A stretch of DNA of 64,000 bases, taken from the NCBI RefSeq assembly GCF_003236175.1, contig NZ_QKTW01000009.1, positions 1 to 64,000 on the forward strand. The letters run 5' to 3'. The stretch is from Taibaiella soli. GTDB taxonomy: Bacteria; Bacteroidota; Bacteroidia; Chitinophagales; Chitinophagaceae. Every line of letters begins with the position of its first letter. Position 1 is the stretch's first letter. The translations under genes and the position numbers were made by a program. Below, one piece after another: positions 7,073 to 14,664 of this stretch. The notes beneath the pieces were generated by a model, which saw nothing but the letters and a program-made list of their open reading frames with translations, was not told the DNA's origin and ran no database searches.

Positions 7073-9940
7073 CTACCGCATCAGCGTCACATCGCCTTTG
7101 TAAGTATCTTGTCTGCCGTCAGGCCATGCCAGGCGAATAATGTAATTGTACACGCCAACATCCTGCGCTTTTCCATGGAAAGTGCCATCCCATCCGCTAT
7201 TGTTGTCGTTGGTGTTAAACACTTCCTGACCCCATCTGTTGAATACCCGGAATTCAATCAGTTTTTGAAAACCCATATTCGCCGGGCGGAAAAGGTCATT
7301 TTTACCATCACCGTTTGGTGTAAAGGCAGATGGTATCGTTACCGGAATATTTGTCTGCACAGTTATTTTTACAGAATCTTGCTGACGGCACTGATTGGTG
7401 TCGATGGCGAGCAATGTATAGCTCGTGGTTACCTGTGGTGTTGCCGTCGGGTTGGCGATGTTCGGATCATTCAATCCAGCTACAGGATTCCAGAGATAAT
7501 AAATGCCACCTGTTACCAGTGCATTCATCGTTACTGACTGTCCATAAAGGATAGTGGTATCAGCGCTCACTGTAATCACGGGCAATGGATGTACGGTGAT
7601 TTTTTTGTTGAGTGTGTCGCTACAGCCATACTTGTCAAATATTACGGCGTGGTAAGTAATCGTTTGGGTAGGACGGGCAACAGGATCGGTACAGTTCGTG
7701 CAACTCAACCCAGTTGCGGGATACCAGTTATAGCTTACGCCGCCAGCCGCGTGCAGCTGCACCGAGTCACCACCACAAATAGCAGTATCGCGATTTGGCA
7801 GTAATGACGGGTTGCGTACGGAAACTGTCACCTTCGCTGTGTCGCGACGATAACAGAAATTGGAATCCATGATCTGCAGTTTATAAGTTGTAGTCGACGG
7901 GACATAGGCAGTGGTATTTTGCGCGGAGCTGTCGCCAACAAACAATGTCGGTGTCCAGAGGAAGGTATGTGCGCCTGATGTCGGTGCGCATTCCGTAAAC
8001 GTAATATTTGGACGATCGGCAGAAACTGGATAAGAGCTTGTGTTTGCAGCAAGACTACAGCCATTGCTGCTGCTTTGATGATTGTGTAAAACAGCGCCCG
8101 TCATCACATTGGCGGTTGTTTGTATCGCGTCGTTCAACGTGGCGCTGTTGTTATGGTAGCAAATTTCTACCAGCAGGTTCATAGAATCATTCCAATCATA
8201 ATTATAATCCAAAGTGACAGTGTTCTGGCCTGCTACAGAGGTAAATGAGGCAGGGCCATAAACGATAGATGCACCGGGCTCAAAGTCATTTGTGAGGGCT
8301 GCGGTGTGGGTGCATTTGAGTTTCACGGTGAAATTGTTGTAAGGGGCTGTGCTGTTTTTTGTCGTTACATTAAGACCTATCTGAGTGATCGTGCCACTTT
8401 TTAAACCGGCGGCCCTCAATTGCGCCGCTGTAAAAAGCATTTGCGTGCGGCTATCGCTCACAGCGCCATAGAGCGGGGTATTGGTCGTTGTGCCGGTAGC
8501 GGCACTGTTACCCACAGTGACAGGCGGGGCCGGATTTGTGCACGGCGTATTATTCGCACCACAGTTTATTGCCGGCGGCGGACCTGCGATAGAGATAGTG
8601 CTGTTAAGTCCGGCATAGCCTGGATAACAGAGGAGTTCCGGAGCGGCCTGCGCATCAATATAACCCTGGTCTGAGACTGTCCAGTTAAAAGTCCCGGCTA
8701 CAGAAGCATCACAAGTATCGGAGATTGGGTTGCCGTCTGTGCCCCAGATTACAGAAATGCTGTAGGTACCGGCGACAGGGATGGACTTGTCAAATTCTAT
8801 ATCGATGGTGTCTGTAAGATCTATTGTGCTGCCGCAGATGAATGGAACTGTTTTACAGCCTATAGGCATTGCGCTTGATACATGAACAAAACTTGGCCCG
8901 GTGATCTGAAAGTCGCTACCATCTGCCGCTACGGTGCTGCATTTAACCGGACGATTCAATACAATCCTTGCTTTTTTACACGCAGGTGTGTCCATTTTAA
9001 TGATCTGAATCGGTGATGGTGGCGGCGCTAATGTGAAATTGATCGCATCTGTACTCGCCTGAAAATTGCCGCAGTTATCGGAAAGTGTATTGCCGTCGGT
9101 GCCTGTTTGTGCGTGCAATGTATAAGTGCCAGCTGGCAATGCCGAGGTCATATGTAGGTTCAGCACATTGGAAAATGCACCACCTGCAACGCAGTTTTGA
9201 CTGGTCGCTTCTAATACCGGATAATTGACACCGGCGGATGAAGTAACCGTAAAATCGGAGCCGTTAGCAGCGATGGAACCACATTTAACCGGTTCTTTCA
9301 TTGTGACAATCAGATTGTCGCCCGAATATCCGCAGCGTGTTCTTACATCAGAAAATACCGGCGGCACCGTGTCTGTAATGGATGTCGTGGATGCAGAAAA
9401 GTCAAGAGTATAACCAACATTGCTTTGAGAATAGTTGTCGATCACGATCACATAGCTTTCGCCTGCAACCGCATTAATGGCCGAACTAAAACCGGGGCCG
9501 CCTGCACCTAGCGATGGCTGTGTTGCCGTGGTAGAAAGTCCGGTAAGGATACCGCTGCCCGTACCGGCGTAATTACAGCGCACCGGCAGATTATTGTGAA
9601 CGATATCGCAAACGCTTTGGCCGCAACCGTTTGGCGTTACATTCCAGACCGCAAAATCGTAGTCGGTCTGCGATGCTGGTGTGAGCGTAAAAACCAGCGT
9701 GCCCGACTGTACAATGTTGATAATGTACCAGGTAGTTAAGTGTTCATTGCCCAAAAGGCAATCCTGGTTGGTTGCAGTAATATCCTGTACGTTTCCAGAG
9801 CCGGGCGATGCCACATTCTGAACATATATCGGCTGGCATATAGGTATGGCGCCGATGCAATCCTGGGTTACAGCCTGTGCAAAACCTTGACACGTGAGCA
9901 TGACAAGTCCTGCAAGAAATAGTAAGGGTTTCAAGTTCAT
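7073..9940 (-). CDS. Large secreted protein with T9SS type B sorting domain
   Basis: 955 residues with a Sec signal peptide (cleavage near AQA, 23). Residues 24-190 form a Cys-rich N-terminal domain of the kind seen in gliding-associated proteins. Two homologous modules follow, about 193-304 and 309-422; they share PVKC-(S)-A-(D/N)GSDF and TDGN-(L/I)SD-C. A central domain and PKD/Ig-like segments come next. The CHU-type C-terminal domain (about 865-955) starts at IPSAFTPNGDGKNDLF and ends in GDVTLMR. The protein is expected to cross the inner membrane by Sec and the outer membrane by T9SS, then attach to the surface. The ligand is unknown. It stands alone and is divergent from the DUF3276 gene. 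Confidence 0.85.
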   Translation of the reverse strand: MNLKPLLFLAGLVMLTCQGFAQAVTQDCIGAIPICQPIYVQNVASPGSGNVQDITATNQDCLLGNEHLTTWYIINIVQSGTLVFTLTPASQTDYDFAVWNVTPNGCGQSVCDIVHNNLPVRCNYAGTGSGILTGLSTTATQPSLGAGGPGFSSAINAVAGESYVIVIDNYSQSNVGYTLDFSASTTSITDTVPPVFSDVRTRCGYSGDNLIVTMKEPVKCGSIAANGSDFTVTSSAGVNYPVLEATSQNCVAGGAFSNVLNLHMTSALPAGTYTLHAQTGTDGNTLSDNCGNFQASTDAINFTLAPPPSPIQIIKMDTPACKKARIVLNRPVKCSTVAADGSDFQITGPSFVHVSSAMPIGCKTVPFICGSTIDLTDTIDIEFDKSIPVAGTYSISVIWGTDGNPISDTCDASVAGTFNWTVSDQGYIDAQAAPELLCYPGYAGLNSTISIAGPPPAINCGANNTPCTNPAPPVTVGNSAATGTTTNTPLYGAVSDSRTQMLFTAAQLRAAGLKSGTITQIGLNVTTKNSTAPYNNFTVKLKCTHTAALTNDFEPGASIVYGPASFTSVAGQNTVTLDYNYDWNDSMNLLVEICYHNNSATLNDAIQTTANVMTGAVLHNHQSSSNGCSLAANTSSYPVSADRPNITFTECAPTSGAHTFLWTPTLFVGDSSAQNTTAYVPSTTTYKLQIMDSNFCYRRDTAKVTVSVRNPSLLPNRDTAICGGDSVQLHAAGGVSYNWYPATGLSCTNCTDPVARPTQTITYHAVIFDKYGCSDTLNKKITVHPLPVITVSADTTILYGQSVTMNALVTGGIYYLWNPVAGLNDPNIANPTATPQVTTSYTLLAIDTNQCRQQDSVKITVQTNIPVTIPSAFTPNGDGKNDLFRPANMGFQKLIEFRVFNRWGQEVFNTNDNNSGWDGTFHGKAQDVGVYNYIIRLAWPDGRQDTYKGDVTLMR

Positions 9941-10154
9941 AGATGTTGCTTTGTACCCTTTATAGACGACTGACTAACAAAAAATGGTTGGCAAATATTT
10001 GGGGTAATGTTATTCGTAATGTGGCCAAATCGGCCTGTAACCATTGCCCGGATTGAGGTTGGCAGGGCTGAAAATGCCAAAAAAAGACATAAAAACAAGG
10101 GCTTTTAGTATAATAAAATTCTTTCAGAAATGAAGACACTTTATGCTAAATTAA

Positions 10155-10185
10155 TTTGGATACTTCGCTTTCTTAATTAATTTTG
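10155..10185 (+). promoter_or_regulatory. Canonical TTTG-N19-TAATTTTG promoter
   Basis: The -33 TTTG at 10155-10158 and -7 TAATTTTG at 10178-10185 are separated by 19 bases, an exact match to the Bacteroidota housekeeping promoter. The start would be near 10190, leaving a leader of about 30 bases before the GTG at 10220. This argues against the more upstream TTG at 10196. Confidence 0.7.
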
Positions 10186-10219
10186 CCACCTCAAATTGTT
10201 CACATTAAACAACAGAACT

Positions 10220-10606
10220 GTGGCGTACGACAACAAAAATTTTGGCGACAACCGCAATAATGAAAGCTTGTTCAGCAAGCGCATAAAAGCAGGTAAAAGA
10301 AGAACTTATTTCTTTGATGTTCGCTCAACACGTGGAAATGACTATTTCATCACTATTACCGAAAGCAAAAAACGCTTTGATGACAATGGTTACGACAGAC
10401 ACAAAATGTTTCTGTACAAAGAAGATTTCAACAAGTTTTTGAACGCGTTGACTGAAACTGTAAACTACGTGAAAACTGAGTTGATGCCAGATTTCGATTT
10501 CGATGCTTACAATCACGATCAGGACGCAGAAGGCGAAGAAACAACAATGTCTACAAGTTCTGTATCTGAAGCTGAAGACGGCGGTGTAGACGACTGGAAA
10601 ATGTAA
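10220..10606 (+). CDS. DUF3276 (PUR-alpha-like) nucleic-acid-binding protein
   Basis: A small acidic protein of about 128 residues from GTG 10220. The core (about 15-85: SLFSKRIKAGKRRTYFFDVR, then NDYFITITESKKRF and HKMFLYKEDFNKF) matches DUF3276. That family is related to the PUR repeat, which binds single-stranded DNA and RNA. The tail is acidic and Ser/Thr-rich and probably disordered. I chose GTG 10220 over the in-frame TTG 10196 because relatives, as I recall them, begin close to AYDN and the promoter spacing fits. The gene is monocistronic, closed by a terminator 20 bases after the stop. Its cellular role is not established. Confidence 0.82.
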   Translation: MAYDNKNFGDNRNNESLFSKRIKAGKRRTYFFDVRSTRGNDYFITITESKKRFDDNGYDRHKMFLYKEDFNKFLNALTETVNYVKTELMPDFDFDAYNHDQDAEGEETTMSTSSVSEAEDGGVDDWKM

Positions 10607-10626
10607 TTCCTAATTAAGAATATTAA

Positions 10627-10657
10627 AAGAGTCCCCCACATACGGTGCGGGACTTTT
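10627..10657 (+). terminator. Intrinsic terminator
   Basis: A GTCCC...GGGAC stem, extended by flanking A/T pairs, is followed by TTTTTTG. It lies directly after the DUF3276 stop. Confidence 0.8.
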
Positions 10658-10727
10658 TTGTTTTCCGGGAGTGTGGCGCTAAAAGGACTAACGTTCAATG
10701 CTGCTCGTGTTATTTTATCAAGCAGTT

Positions 10728-11567
10728 TTAAGTGGCAGGCCTTAAGTGTTGGGCTTTCAGCCAATATTGAGCCGTGATAAACGGCAGTGCAATTATGAGT
10801 AATTCCAAAAAGAACACGTCGGCAAAAAGATAAATGCTGAGGAAAATAAATACGGCACTGAAGATCAGCAGACGATCATATTTCTTCGTAAAAAAACCCA
10901 GCAAGAACGTGCCTTCCGCAATAAACACCAGTTTATCTCCGATGTTTACTAATGCAGGATGTTGTATGAACCAGACATAAATACCGCTCATAAATGTTTG
11001 CGGATAATGATATAGGTATTCTGCCAGATTCAGCTTCATACAATCCAGCCCATGATTCCAATCCCAGATGGCGCCATGTGCAATTTTCCAGATAAAGCAG
11101 GTGGCATAGATAAAGCAGGCATAGTAGCGCATAGTACGCCACCAGAGCGAGAAATTATCGTCAGTGCCGGCGGCGAATGCAAATAAGATTACCGCAAAAC
11201 CTGCCTGATAATTACTGCCGTGGCAGAGATAGATATTGAAAGTAATGGCGTAAACGAGATACAGAACTGCATAACTCAGCGTACAGATCCGTTTCGTTGG
11301 AAATCTGAAAGACAAAATACCTGTCAGAAAAAGCAAAATGGAAAAGACAATTCCTGCCGTTTTGTTTCCCGTGATCAGATCTGGAATGCCCGCTAGTTTT
11401 AACGTCCAGAAAGAAAAATCGTAGTCAAGTTTGAAGATGGCAGGTGCTGCCAATTGATGCGGCATAATGCCCGAATACAACCGCCATAATAAAAATACCA
11501 GTGAGCTCAGCACCACAGTTCGGGTGATGATCACTCTGACTCCGCTAAAATCATTTTCCATGCTCAT
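10728..11567 (-). CDS. HTTM-like multi-pass membrane protein
   Basis: About 279 residues with 7-8 predicted membrane segments. An aromatic/His-rich middle (LCHGSNYQAG, then YACFIYATCFIWKIAHGAIW) resembles HTTM proteins, relatives of the vitamin K-dependent gamma-carboxylase membrane domain. The open frame extends to 11618, but the first 17 codons overlap the upstream gene, so I chose the Met at 11567 (MSMENDF). That leaves a 17-base overlap with the stop of the upstream gene (11551), typical of translational coupling. Family assignment is tentative and activity unknown. A plain hypothetical membrane protein is the alternative. Confidence 0.6.
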   Translation of the reverse strand: MSMENDFSGVRVIITRTVVLSSLVFLLWRLYSGIMPHQLAAPAIFKLDYDFSFWTLKLAGIPDLITGNKTAGIVFSILLFLTGILSFRFPTKRICTLSYAVLYLVYAITFNIYLCHGSNYQAGFAVILFAFAAGTDDNFSLWWRTMRYYACFIYATCFIWKIAHGAIWDWNHGLDCMKLNLAEYLYHYPQTFMSGIYVWFIQHPALVNIGDKLVFIAEGTFLLGFFTKKYDRLLIFSAVFIFLSIYLFADVFFLELLIIALPFITAQYWLKAQHLRPAT

Positions 11568-12105
11568 ATGCTGCCAGCTGTTTTTTGTAAACAAGAACAG
11601 GGCGGCCGTCCGCACCATATTGCAATGTCAAATCATAAATCCGCAATGAGTTTATCTGTTTTCCCGATTGCTGTGATAAATAAACTTTCAGCCATTCCGG
11701 ATAATGATTGATTTCTGCCCGCGTTGGATTGATGCGATAAATAAGCCGGGTAAAATCGCTGCCCGCAAGTGAAAACAGCTTTTTAAACGAATGGTAATCC
11801 TGAAGATGATAATTGCTGTCTGTGAGCGCCACATAATGTCGAAGCGAATAATCGGCCATCATGCGTTTATAATCGTTGAATGTATGTGGGTCGATGTGCA
11901 ATTGGCTATCGCAGTACACTTCAGTGATATGATACTGCTGCCGCGGCTGGAGCGGAATGGAATACATCGCCCAAATATAAAAGGGGGTGGTTTGCCACCC
12001 CCATATTGATGTTGCGAAATTGATGCTCAGATAAATGATGATCGCTGAAAAAAGCAATTTGTTCTTTTGCCTTAGTTCTGCCAAAAAGTTTTTACGACCA
12101 TTCAT
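11551..12105 (-). CDS. Hypothetical single-pass membrane protein coupled to HTTM-like gene
   Basis: 184 residues with one membrane segment near the N-terminus (about 17-47) and the rest a soluble domain of mixed charge, presumably periplasmic. No family is recognised. Its stop overlaps the start of the HTTM-like gene, suggesting the two products work as a pair. HTTM-like proteins in Bacteroidota are sometimes accompanied by such a short partner (inference). It lies 35 bases downstream of the DUF3098 gene, probably in the same transcript as ftsX. Confidence 0.65.
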   Translation of the reverse strand: MNGRKNFLAELRQKNKLLFSAIIIYLSINFATSIWGWQTTPFYIWAMYSIPLQPRQQYHITEVYCDSQLHIDPHTFNDYKRMMADYSLRHYVALTDSNYHLQDYHSFKKLFSLAGSDFTRLIYRINPTRAEINHYPEWLKVYLSQQSGKQINSLRIYDLTLQYGADGRPVLVYKKQLAAYEHGK

Positions 12106-12140
12106 CCGAATGAAATTAAGGAAAAACCTTAGTCAATCAA

Positions 12141-12419
12141 CTACTGTGCGTTTTCCTCTTTTGGTTTTTTCATGATCGCGTATGCTTCGATACCAAAGCC
12201 CAGCAGAATCATGATTGGCGCCAGTGTAATACGGCGGAAGCTGTAGATTTCATCATAATTGAACTGATGCGGATCAGGACTTTTACCGCCGCTCATCAGG
12301 ATGAAGCCCAGCAGAATCAACGCCAGACCGCCCAGCATCCACATATAATTGCCTTTGTCAAACAGGAAAGTCTGGTTGCCCAACGGTTGTTTTTTAGTAT
12401 TTGGTTTTTGAGTTGCCAT
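12141..12419 (-). CDS. DUF3098 membrane protein
   Basis: 92 residues with two membrane helices (about 26-44 and 66-84) separated by a short polar loop containing SPDPHQFNYDEIYSFRR. This arrangement is typical of DUF3098. The family is largely confined to Bacteroidota and is often found next to ftsX, as here (25-bp gap). That suggests a link to division or envelope remodelling, but no function is established. Confidence 0.8.
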   Translation of the reverse strand: MATQKPNTKKQPLGNQTFLFDKGNYMWMLGGLALILLGFILMSGGKSPDPHQFNYDEIYSFRRITLAPIMILLGFGIEAYAIMKKPKEENAQ

Positions 12420-12444
12420 ACAACAATATTACTGTGTTTTTATT

Positions 12445-13299
12445 TTAATAAAGGTCTTCCACCTGTACTTTCAGATATTTTACTACAGAACGGTGCGTAC
12501 TTACCAGCGAAATCATAATGCCCATCAGCACCATGCCGATCATCAGTAAAGCTAGTAATACCGGTTCATGCAGTAATTTCAATTCTGGCAGTCTCGATTC
12601 CGCAAATGCGATGACAAACCACAGGCCAGCCACTGCAATAATACCACTGAGCAGCCCATTGATGATAGCGCGGGTATCGAACGGCTTAGAAATAAACCAG
12701 CGTGTAGCGCCTACCATTTGCATGGTTTTAATCAGGAAACGATTGCTGAACATTGCCAGACGAACGGTATTGTCAATCAGAATTACGACTACGACAAACA
12801 GCAGCAGCGAGATCGCGCCAAGAATCAGGCTGATCTTTCTGAAATTATCATTCATCTGCGTTACCACCACTTTTGGATAAGTGACATCATGCACCACATT
12901 ACTCTGCATGATGAATTGTTTGATTTTTTCTAAGCTGTCTTTATTGACATATTCAGAGTGAAGATTGAGCGTAAGTGAAGTAAACAACGGGTTTGCACCG
13001 GTCAGTTCATCCACATTTTCGCCTTCCAGATCATTCATCATTTTCAACGCTTCTTCTTTCGTCACAATCTTCGATTGGCGCACAAATGGCTGTGCATCGA
13101 GGATTGATTTCATCTTCGTCACGTTTTCATCGCGGGTATTATCATGAAAATCTACCTGCACTTCAATATCTTCTTTGAAAGCACGGGTAAGTCCACGACC
13201 GTTAATAACCAGCCATCCTAACGTGCCGAGTAAGAATAATACAAGCGACACGCCTATAATGGCGTTAGCATAAGATGTTTTTGATTTTCCTACAGACAT
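12445..13299 (-). CDS. ftsX: Cell division protein FtsX
   Basis: The permease-like partner of the FtsE ATPase at the septum; FtsEX activates peptidoglycan hydrolases through a periplasmic domain. 284 residues: a first membrane segment (about 13-30), a periplasmic domain (about 31-165), and three more membrane segments carrying the FtsX core (IDNTVRLAMFSNRFLIKTMQ near 176, and the conserved MQMVGATRWFI stretch). No ftsE is in this window. A -7 box (TATTTTTG on the minus strand, 13317-13324) lies 18 bases upstream of the ATG. Confidence 0.88.
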   Translation of the reverse strand: MSVGKSKTSYANAIIGVSLVLFLLGTLGWLVINGRGLTRAFKEDIEVQVDFHDNTRDENVTKMKSILDAQPFVRQSKIVTKEEALKMMNDLEGENVDELTGANPLFTSLTLNLHSEYVNKDSLEKIKQFIMQSNVVHDVTYPKVVVTQMNDNFRKISLILGAISLLLFVVVVILIDNTVRLAMFSNRFLIKTMQMVGATRWFISKPFDTRAIINGLLSGIIAVAGLWFVIAFAESRLPELKLLHEPVLLALLMIGMVLMGIMISLVSTHRSVVKYLKVQVEDLY

Positions 13300-13316
13300 G
13301 AATATTGCTTAGCGCC

Positions 13317-13324
13317 CAAAAATA
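13317..13324 (-). promoter_or_regulatory. Predicted -7 box for ftsX operon
   Basis: The minus strand reads TATTTTTG, an exact TAnnTTTG match 18 bases before the ftsX start. No convincing -33 element is seen. Confidence 0.4.
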
Positions 13325-13400
13325 AAAAAATTAATAAGCCTTGCAGGTTAATTGCTGTTAAAAGTTCACAGAAAATTTTTTGCTGTTCTAAAAACAGATG

Positions 13401-13431
13401 TTTGAACCAATCGAAAGGAGCCTTACATTTA
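13401..13431 (+). promoter_or_regulatory. TTTG-N19-TACATTTA promoter
   Basis: The -33 TTTG (13401-13404) and -7 TACATTTA (13424-13431, last base off consensus) are at the canonical 19-base spacing. The next gene starts at 13454. Confidence 0.6.
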
Positions 13432-13453
13432 TGAGTTATCGTTTTGGAGATAT

Positions 13454-14587
13454 ATGCAAGACTTAAGACCTTTTTTCGCAGAAAGACATTTTATAGAAAA
13501 TAAACCGGAAGGTTTTTACGAACCGCTGCAATGGGGTGCGAATATAAAATGCGCTACGCAGGACAGTTTTGATTGCGAAGAAGCAGACATTGTGATACTC
13601 GGTTGCGGCGAATGGCGCGGCGAGCAGCAGAATGCTTCTTATAGCAATGGGCCGGATGTGATCAGAGAACAGTTTTATGCTTTGTACGATTGGCATCCGT
13701 CGATCAAGATTGCCGATCTGGGCAATATCCGTCAGGGCGTTTCTGCAGATGATACACGTGCGGCACTGCGTATGGTTCTGCATGAGCTGCAGGAAGCAGG
13801 AAAAATTGTGTATCTGCTGGGTGGTTCGCACGATCTTACCTTGCAGCAGTACGATGCCTTTAGATTGAGCAACCAGCAAATTACCGCGTCAATAGCAGAT
13901 ATGCTGATTGATCTCGACGAATCAGAAGAGGTCACGTCCCGTAGCTTCCTTATGGATATGCTGACCTCCCAGCCGAATTATGTGCGTCATTACAGCCATA
14001 TCGGTTTTCAGAGTTATAATGTACACCCACGCATGCTGGAGACGCTGGATAAGCTTCGTTTCGATTTTTATCGGCTTGGCCGGGTACGTGAAAATATAGA
14101 TGTGGTGGAGCCGGCATTGCGCAGCAGCCATTTGTTTAGCTTCGACATCAATGCAGTTCGCTTCAGTGATGCGCCAGTCAATCGTTTTGGCTCGCCAAAT
14201 GGCTTTACCGGTGAAGAAGCCTGCGTGTTGACCCGTTTTGCGGGCATGAGCAGTCTGCTGACTTCATTTGGCGTTTATGGTTATGATCCGCTTCGCGATA
14301 TGCACCAGATGACGGCCAAGCTGATTGCACAGATGTTCTGGTACTTTATCGACGGTGTCACGCTCCGCCGCACAGAAGCCTCTATTGAGGATCGCGGCGA
14401 GTTTGTGGAATTTCATGTGAGCTTTACCAGCAATGACACTACATTCCTGAAAAGCAAACGCACCGGCAGATGGTGGATGCAACTGCCGAACCATCGTTTT
14501 GTGCCTTGTGCTTATACGGATTATCTCACCGCCTGCAATGACGAAATACCAGAACGATGGCTGCGCGAGCAGGAGCGAATGGTGTAA
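13454..14587 (+). CDS. Ureohydrolase-family protein (annotated formimidoylglutamase/arginase family) with altered metal site
   Basis: A 377-residue member of the arginase/agmatinase/formimidoylglutamase superfamily. The fold landmarks are visible but the binuclear Mn ligands are only partly kept. The GGDHS motif reads GGSHD (123-127), keeping His126. DAHxD reads DMLID (149-153), with the His lost. SxDxD reads SFDIN (229-233), with the second Asp changed to Asn. The C-terminal part has NGFTGEEACVLTRFAG (249-264), common to a Bacteroidota subfamily. Catalysis at the usual metal pair is therefore doubtful. It may be a single-metal enzyme or a binding protein. No histidine-utilisation genes are nearby. 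hflX follows after 77 bp. Confidence 0.75.
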   Translation: MQDLRPFFAERHFIENKPEGFYEPLQWGANIKCATQDSFDCEEADIVILGCGEWRGEQQNASYSNGPDVIREQFYALYDWHPSIKIADLGNIRQGVSADDTRAALRMVLHELQEAGKIVYLLGGSHDLTLQQYDAFRLSNQQITASIADMLIDLDESEEVTSRSFLMDMLTSQPNYVRHYSHIGFQSYNVHPRMLETLDKLRFDFYRLGRVRENIDVVEPALRSSHLFSFDINAVRFSDAPVNRFGSPNGFTGEEACVLTRFAGMSSLLTSFGVYGYDPLRDMHQMTAKLIAQMFWYFIDGVTLRRTEASIEDRGEFVEFHVSFTSNDTTFLKSKRTGRWWMQLPNHRFVPCAYTDYLTACNDEIPERWLREQERMV

Positions 14588-14606
14588 TTTGTTATGTTTT
14601 ATAATG

Positions 14607-14614
14607 TAATTTTG
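14607..14614 (+). promoter_or_regulatory. Predicted -7 box for hflX
   Basis: TAATTTTG is an exact TAnnTTTG match. The predicted start (about 14619-14621) coincides with the first base of the downstream hairpin, so the hflX leader would open with a terminator-like structure. Confidence 0.45.
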
Positions 14615-14618
14615 CGCG

Positions 14619-14646
14619 AACCATCTCTTTTAGAGGTGGTTTTTTA
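14619..14646 (+). terminator. Terminator hairpin (or leader attenuator of hflX)
   Basis: AACCATCTC pairs with GAGGTGGTT (one G-T wobble), has a 5-base loop and is followed by a T run. It ends the ureohydrolase transcript. Because of the promoter just upstream it may also act as an attenuator of hflX. Confidence 0.6.
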
Positions 14647-14664
14647 CTAAACGGAAGAACAACC

